A DNA stretch of 64,000 bases, taken from assembly GCF_030407815.1 (NCBI RefSeq), contig NZ_JASDCS010000013.1:27252-91251 (forward strand). The letters are read 5' to 3'. Each line of letters starts with the position of its first letter. The stretch's first letter is position 1. The notes beneath the pieces were generated by a model, which had not been told where the DNA came from, did no database searches, and saw nothing but the letters and a program-made list of their open reading frames with translations. This stretch comes from Psychrobacter sp. APC 3281. Lineage in GTDB: Bacteria > Pseudomonadota > Gammaproteobacteria > Pseudomonadales > Moraxellaceae. Below are positions 59,796 to 64,000 of the stretch, piece by piece. A program made the position numbers and the translations under genes.

Positions 59796-60074
59796 TAGAC
59801 ATATTATTTGCTAGTTGGGTTATATATTTATAAGTACGATGGTATTTATCTTAGTTTGATTGAGCAACACGACTTGAAAATTAGGATAAATACCACCACT
59901 TAGTTACTATCAAGTACCATTTCAATGTTAAACATCTTTTCTTAATGATGCTTGAGCTCGCTTTGTTTGCTTTGTTTATTACGCTATTTTTCGGCGAAAA
60001 ATTTATAAAGTGATACAATGAGAGGCTGAATGCATATCTATCAAATGTTGTAAAGCGAAACCATTCATAAGTGG

Positions 60075-60103
60075 TTGAAATAGCAGCAACAACTCTTTAT
60101 AAT
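60075..60103 (+). promoter_or_regulatory. Sigma-70 promoter of the str operon
   Basis: TTGAAA at 60075-60080 and TATAAT at 60098-60103 with exact 17-bp spacing. Start of transcription would be near 60110, giving a leader of about 95 bases before rpsL. Confidence 0.8.
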
Positions 60104-60113
60104 ACACTGTCCT

Positions 60114-60177
60114 AAAAATGGGTGCCCCGAAATCTGCAATTATTGTCAGGTAGATGGTGCATTGGCCCATTTTTTTG
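60114..60177 (+). terminator. Attenuator-like hairpin in rpsL leader
   Basis: AAAAATGGG (60114-60122) pairs perfectly with CCCATTTTT (60166-60174), and the T-run goes on to 60176. It begins within a few bases of the predicted transcription start. The loop is long (43 bases) with a small CTG/CAG inner pairing, so it may be conditional. Confidence 0.45.
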
Positions 60178-60206
60178 TTTTATACCAAACGGGAGAAGGA
60201 TGCCTT

Positions 60207-60581
60207 ATGGCAACAACTAACCAATTGATTCGTAAAGGTCGCAAAACCATCAAGGAAAAGTCAAAAGTTCCTGCGTTGGAAGCGTGCCCACAGCGTCGCG
60301 GTGTATGTACTCGTGTATATACTACCACGCCAAAAAAACCTAACTCTGCCATGCGTAAAGTATGTCGTGTACGTTTGACTTCAGGCTATGAAGTATCAAG
60401 CTACATCGGCGGCGAAGGTCATAACCTACAAGAGCACAGTGTTGTTCTAATCCGTGGTGGTCGTGTAAAAGATCTACCAGGTGTACGTTATCACACTGTT
60501 CGCGGTGCATTAGATTGCGCAGGCGTTAAAGACCGTAAGCAAGGTCGCTCTAAGTACGGTGCTAAGAAGCCTAAAGTTTAA
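60207..60581 (+). CDS. rpsL: 30S ribosomal protein S12
   Basis: First gene of the str operon; S12 helps decode at the ribosomal A site. The 124-residue product starts [11 protein letters not shown]. The segment [13 protein letters not shown] and [12 protein letters not shown] are wild type at the positions where streptomycin-resistance changes occur. AGAAGGA before ATG 60207 sets the start; the longer frame from 60162 is not real. rpsG follows after 218 bases. Confidence 0.98.
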   Translation: MATTNQLIRKGRKTIKEKSKVPALEACPQRRGVCTRVYTTTPKKPNSAMRKVCRVRLTSGYEVSSYIGGEGHNLQEHSVVLIRGGRVKDLPGVRYHTVRGALDCAGVKDRKQGRSKYGAKKPKV

Positions 60582-60799
60582 TAACTAAACGTTATTAGAT
60601 AAGCTTTTTGTACTACCCAATAACTGTGCATGGGTTTGGTGTCAGTAGTAATATCGCTTTTATGTAAATATATATCTGTGATTTGCTCTCAAAACATACC
60701 ACCATGCAGTAAGGCTAACTGATAACTCACTGCTATATCCTAATGATGAGTAGTCGATGTTGTGAATGTTAGACACTCCTGAAGATAAGGAAATTTATT

Positions 60800-61273
60800 A
60801 TGCCAAGACGTCGCGTCGTTGCTGCCCGTGAGATCCTACCGGATCCTAAGTTTGGTAGCCAAACTGTTGCAAAATTCATCAACCATGTAATGAGTGATGG
60901 TAAAAAATCTACTGCTGAGCGTATCGTTTACGGTGCACTTGAGACAGTAAGTGAGAAGCGTAAAGTTGAAGATCCAGTATCTTTCTTCGAAGAAGTGCTA
61001 GAAAATGTACGCCCAATGGTAGAAGTAAAAGCTCGCCGCGTCGGTGGTGCAACCTATCAAGTACCAATGGAAGTACGCCCCTCCCGTCGTACTGCATTGG
61101 CTATGCGTTGGTTAGCTGAAGCTGCTGCTAAGCGTTCTGAAAAATCAATGGCTTTGCGTTTAGCTGGCGAATTGAATGATGCTGCTGATGGCAAAGGCGC
61201 TGCTATGAAAAAGCGTGACGAAGTTCACCGCATGGCAGATGCTAACAAAGCGTTCTCTCATTACCGTTTCTAA
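60800..61273 (+). CDS. rpsG: 30S ribosomal protein S7
   Basis: Head-domain protein that starts assembly of the 16S rRNA 3' domain and contacts the E site. It starts [20 protein letters not shown] and carries [16 protein letters not shown] and the C-terminal [15 protein letters not shown]. It is 157 residues, normal length. An AAGGAAA ribosome binding site precedes it. Confidence 0.98.
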   Translation: MPRRRVVAAREILPDPKFGSQTVAKFINHVMSDGKKSTAERIVYGALETVSEKRKVEDPVSFFEEVLENVRPMVEVKARRVGGATYQVPMEVRPSRRTALAMRWLAEAAAKRSEKSMALRLAGELNDAADGKGAAMKKRDEVHRMADANKAFSHYRF

Positions 61274-61308
61274 GCTACTTTTTAATAGTAGCTTGAGATT
61301 AGAGGCCC

Positions 61309-61389
61309 ATGCCATTTAATCTTACATTGTTGTTTATTCTATTGATTGCCGCCATCATCATTCGGTCATATATAAATGTTATTTATTGA
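61309..61389 (+). CDS. Possible 26-residue hydrophobic small protein
   Basis: ATG at 61309 opens a 26-codon frame starting MPFNLTLLFILLIAAIII, a continuous membrane-like segment, ending in VIY. AGAGG lies 3 bases before the ATG, close for a ribosome binding site. It may be spurious, since short AT-rich frames are often hydrophobic. It would lie inside the str operon transcript. Confidence 0.3.
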   Translation: MPFNLTLLFILLIAAIIIRSYINVIY

Positions 61390-61416
61390 TGACTGAGGTG
61401 GCGGACATCTATCCAG

Positions 61417-61530
61417 ATGTCTCTCTTAACAAATACAGTTTTTGCTGGAGAGCATCCCAAATTTGATGCCGCACTATTCTTAGTATTTGCTCTTTTTTTG
61501 TCCGTATTAGGCTCAATAATCAGTAAGTAA
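61417..61530 (+). CDS. Possible 37-residue single-helix membrane protein
   Basis: ATG at 61417 opens a 37-codon frame: a polar start with EHPKFD at 12-17, then a predicted membrane helix ALFLVFALFLSVLGSII (about 19-35) ending SK. This order, short polar N-terminus then helix and charged end, is that of many real small membrane proteins. No good ribosome binding site was seen; the best purine-rich match is about 18 bases upstream. No homologue is known to me. Confidence 0.35.
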   Translation: MSLLTNTVFAGEHPKFDAALFLVFALFLSVLGSIISK

Positions 61531-61616
61531 TATTACGAAGCTGAACGCTTTGTCATAGAGTATGAGGTAGAGACACAATACATTATTATATACACGACTT
61601 TTCCTAGGAAAACACT

Positions 61617-63743
61617 ATGGCTCGTAAAACTCCCCTAAAACGCTATCGCAATATTGGTATCTCAGCGCACATCGATGCTGGTAAGACAACCACTACAGAG
61701 CGTGTTTTATTCTATACCGGTGTTAGCCACAAAATTGGCGAAGTACATGATGGCGCAGCCACTATGGACTGGATGGAGCAAGAACAAGAGCGTGGTATTA
61801 CTATTACCTCAGCGGCAACAACTTGTTTTTGGTCAGGTATGGCTAAACAGTTTGACGAACACCGTATCAACATCATCGATACTCCAGGTCACGTTGATTT
61901 CACGATCGAAGTTGAACGTTCTATGCGTGTACTTGATGGCGCTTGCATGGTTTACTGTGCAGTAGGCGGCGTTCAGCCACAGTCTGAGACCGTATGGCGT
62001 CAGGCGAACAAATATAAAGTACCACGTCTTGCATTTGTAAACAAAATGGATCGTGTTGGTGCTGATTTCTATCGTGTTATCGAACAGATCAAAACTCGTT
62101 TGGGTGGTAACCCTGTACCATTGGTTATCCCAATTGGTAAAGAAGATGACTTCGAAGGCGTTGTTGATCTAGTGACCATGAAAGCTATCTATTGGGACGA
62201 AGCGTCTCAAGGTATGCAGTATGATGAGCGCGAAATCCCAACTGAACTACAAGAAAAAGCAGCAGAATACCGCGAGCACCTTGTAGAAAGCGCTGCTGAA
62301 GCAAACGAAGAGTTGATGAACGAATACCTAGAAAACGGTGAATTGACTGTAGAACAAATTCATGGTGCTATTCGTCAGTTAACTATCGATAACGAAATCA
62401 TCCCGCTTCTTTGTGGTACTGCCTTTAAGAACAAAGGTGTACAGAAGATGCTAGATGCCGTTATTCAGTATCTACCTGCACCAATCGATGTACCTGCTAT
62501 TAAAGGTATTCTTGATGACAAAGACGAAAGCGAAGGCAGCCGTGAAGCATCAGATGAAGCACCTTTCTCAGCACTAGCGTTCAAAATCATGAATGACAAA
62601 TTCGTTGGTAACTTAACCTTCGTACGTGTTTATTCTGGTGTAATGAAGCAGGGTAGCAGTGTTTATAACCCAGTTAAGATGAAGCGTGAGCGTGTTGGCC
62701 GTATCGTACAGATGATGGCAAACTCTCAAGAAGAGCTTGCAGAAATTCGTACTGGTGATATCGCAGCTCTCGTCGGCATGAAAGATGTGACTACTGGTGA
62801 TACGCTATGTGATGAAGACAACGTGATCACTCTTGAGCGTATGGAATTCCCAGATCCAGTTATCTCTCTAGCTGTTGAGCCAAAGACTAAAGCTGACCAA
62901 GAAAAAATGTCAATCGCTCTTGGCCGTTTGGCAAAAGAAGATCCATCGTTCCGTGTACACACTGACGAAGAATCTGGTCAGACGATCATCAGTGGTATGG
63001 GTGAGCTACATCTAGAGATTCTTGTTGACCGTATGAAGCGTGAATTCAACGTTGAAGCAAACATCGGTGCACCTCAGGTTGCTTATCGTGAGACGATTCG
63101 TAACACTGTTGAACAAGAAGGCAAATTCGTACGTCAAACAGGTGGTCGTGGTAAGTTTGGTCACGTATGGTTACGTCTTGAGCCACTTGATCCAGCTGGC
63201 GACACTGAATATGAATTCGCTGAAGAAGTTGTTGGCGGTACTGTACCAAAAGAATTCCACGGTGCTGTTGATAAAGGTATCCAAGAGCGCATGAAAAACG
63301 GCGTACTTGCAGGCTACCCAGTAGTTGGCGTAAAAGCGACCTTGTATGATGGTTCTTATCATGACGTTGACTCTGATGAATTGTCATTTAAGATGGCTGG
63401 TTCTATGGCCTTCAGAAAAGGTTTCTTAGCAGCTGATCCAGCACTACTTGAGCCAGTAATGAAAGTAGAAGTTGAAACACCTGAAGACTACATGGGCGAC
63501 ATCATGGGCGATCTTAACCGTCGTCGTGGTTTGGTACAGGGTATGGAAGATCTACCTGGCGGTACTAAACAGATTCGTGCTGAAGTACCATTAGCGGAAA
63601 TGTTTGGTTATGCCACTCAAATGCGCTCTATGTCACAAGGCCGTGCAACTTACTCAATGGAATTCCAAAAGTACGCTGAAATTCCAAAATCAGTTGCTGC
63701 TGAAATCATCTCTAAGTTCAACTCTAAAGATGATGACGAGTAA
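61617..63743 (+). CDS. fusA: Elongation factor G
   Basis: GTPase that translocates the ribosome and helps recycle it. G1 is [19 protein letters not shown] (about 17-35), then ITITSAATT (switch I), DTPGHVDFT and NKMDR. Domains II to V follow, including the domain [17 protein letters not shown] and the C-terminal [10 protein letters not shown]. 708 residues, full length. It is followed after 223 bases by tuf. Confidence 0.98.
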   Translation: MARKTPLKRYRNIGISAHIDAGKTTTTERVLFYTGVSHKIGEVHDGAATMDWMEQEQERGITITSAATTCFWSGMAKQFDEHRINIIDTPGHVDFTIEVERSMRVLDGACMVYCAVGGVQPQSETVWRQANKYKVPRLAFVNKMDRVGADFYRVIEQIKTRLGGNPVPLVIPIGKEDDFEGVVDLVTMKAIYWDEASQGMQYDEREIPTELQEKAAEYREHLVESAAEANEELMNEYLENGELTVEQIHGAIRQLTIDNEIIPLLCGTAFKNKGVQKMLDAVIQYLPAPIDVPAIKGILDDKDESEGSREASDEAPFSALAFKIMNDKFVGNLTFVRVYSGVMKQGSSVYNPVKMKRERVGRIVQMMANSQEELAEIRTGDIAALVGMKDVTTGDTLCDEDNVITLERMEFPDPVISLAVEPKTKADQEKMSIALGRLAKEDPSFRVHTDEESGQTIISGMGELHLEILVDRMKREFNVEANIGAPQVAYRETIRNTVEQEGKFVRQTGGRGKFGHVWLRLEPLDPAGDTEYEFAEEVVGGTVPKEFHGAVDKGIQERMKNGVLAGYPVVGVKATLYDGSYHDVDSDELSFKMAGSMAFRKGFLAADPALLEPVMKVEVETPEDYMGDIMGDLNRRRGLVQGMEDLPGGTKQIRAEVPLAEMFGYATQMRSMSQGRATYSMEFQKYAEIPKSVAAEIISKFNSKDDDE

Positions 63744-63758
63744 ATAAAACTTACTGAA

Positions 63759-63833
63759 AGTGACAATATAGAGTATGTCTGTGTATTGTCACTAAAGAAT
63801 ACGCCAATAACTTGTTAAAAGACTTGTTATTGG
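63759..63833 (+). repeat. Two hairpins between fusA and tuf
   Basis: AGTGACAATA (63759-63768) pairs perfectly with TATTGTCACT (63784-63793), and CCAATAAC (63804-63811) pairs with GTTATTGG (63826-63833). The T-runs after them are weak, so they may slow rather than end transcription, or be processing sites between fusA and tuf. Confidence 0.6.
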
Positions 63834-63966
63834 CCGCGATTTTCTTATAATATCTGCACATTAGTATGTGCAACCTTTTAACAATTATCTTAATGTGGTC
63901 AAAATCGTCTTAATAATCATATTTATATGAGTTAAGTCTTGAACCCCAAAAAAAGAGGAAATACCC

Positions 63967-64000
63967 ATGGCAAAGGCCAAGTTTGAACGTAACAAGCCAC
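63967..64000 (+). CDS. tuf: Elongation factor Tu (partial, start only)
   Basis: ATG at 63967, 9 bases after AGAGGAA, opens MAKAKFERNKP, the usual gammaproteobacterial EF-Tu start. Only 11 full codons are inside the window. EF-Tu delivers aminoacyl-tRNA to the ribosome, and this is the standard last gene of the str operon. Confidence 0.93.
   Translation, partial: MAKAKFERNKP

Larger units (their letters stand above)
59796..60206. other. 411-bp gap upstream of rpsL with str promoter and leader
   Basis: Holds the str operon promoter (60075-60103) and a transcribed leader of about 95 bases with an attenuator-like hairpin (60114-60177). Upstream sequence is AT-rich and featureless; no terminator for the EcsC gene was identified. 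Confidence 0.6.
61274..61616 (+). other. 343-bp rpsG-fusA spacer with small ORFs
   Basis: Longer than the usual rpsG-fusA spacing. It contains two short hydrophobic ORFs (61309-61389 and 61417-61530), a third 25-codon frame (61389-61466) that starts in the TGATG at the end of the first, and a hairpin GACATCT/AGATGTC (61404-61421). No promoter or terminator was recognised. Confidence 0.6.

Overview
The window looks like a chromosomal segment of a Psychrobacter-type gammaproteobacterium (family Moraxellaceae). The grounds are the moderate-to-low GC content with AT-rich spacers, the protein families and gene orders (ibaG-murA-hisG-hisD-hisC, fadBA, rpsL-rpsG-fusA-tuf, a NadV/NMNAT-Nudix pair), and long low-complexity inserts in otherwise conserved enzymes. 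The assignment is from recognition only; no search was run. I see no rRNA, tRNA, CRISPR, prophage or intact insertion sequence. One 160-bp element with inverted ends and a target duplication looks like a MITE.

Layout. 1-2.3 kb: clpX and clpP (minus strand). 2.3-10.0 kb: a complete urease cluster on the plus strand (ureD, ureA, a fused ureB-ureC, ureE, ureF, ureG, ureJ/hupE), preceded by a near-consensus sigma-54 promoter and NtrC-like sites. 10.2-12.7 kb: tig and rdgB (minus). Because tig, clpP and clpX normally adjoin, the urease cluster appears to sit inside the ancestral tig-clpPX locus. 13.3-17.8 kb: sodB, a short-chain dehydrogenase, an orphan gene coupled to a DUF72 gene, and ispA. 18.6-22.2 kb: fadB and fadA (fatty-acid beta-oxidation) with a long leader and a strong stem-loop between the genes. 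22.5-27.6 kb: isochorismatase-like hydrolase, HD-domain hydrolase, psd, dtd, and phoB with a phoR that has no membrane segment. 27.7-36.0 kb: single-gene units (M23 peptidase, exonuclease X-like protein, hydrolases, LOG protein, FAD oxidoreductase, a lipoprotein, a FemAB-like GNAT, YceI), most separated by clear terminators.

36.5-43.1 kb: rpmE2 (L31 type B), an NAD salvage group (SGNH hydrolase, nadV, NMNAT-Nudix), a hydrolase with a small membrane protein, and nfuA. 43.3-49.7 kb: metY, a PfkB kinase, and rsmI/yraN/dolP (a reduced version of a conserved locus), then an esterase. 49.9-55.0 kb: ibaG-murA-hisG-hisD-hisC. 55.2-59.8 kb: pabB-fabB (3-nt gap) and an EcsC-family protein. 60-64 kb: the str operon (rpsL, rpsG, fusA, start of tuf) with a recognisable sigma-70 promoter, an attenuator-like hairpin in its leader, and two tiny hydrophobic ORFs between rpsG and fusA.

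Most of the window is core metabolism. The items most worth a second look are the ureB-ureC fusion and its NtrC/sigma-54 control region, the MITE-like element, the membrane-less PhoR, the 4 x 16-bp tandem repeat, the fadB-fadA stem-loop, the small ORFs before fusA, and near-identical terminators bracketing single genes.
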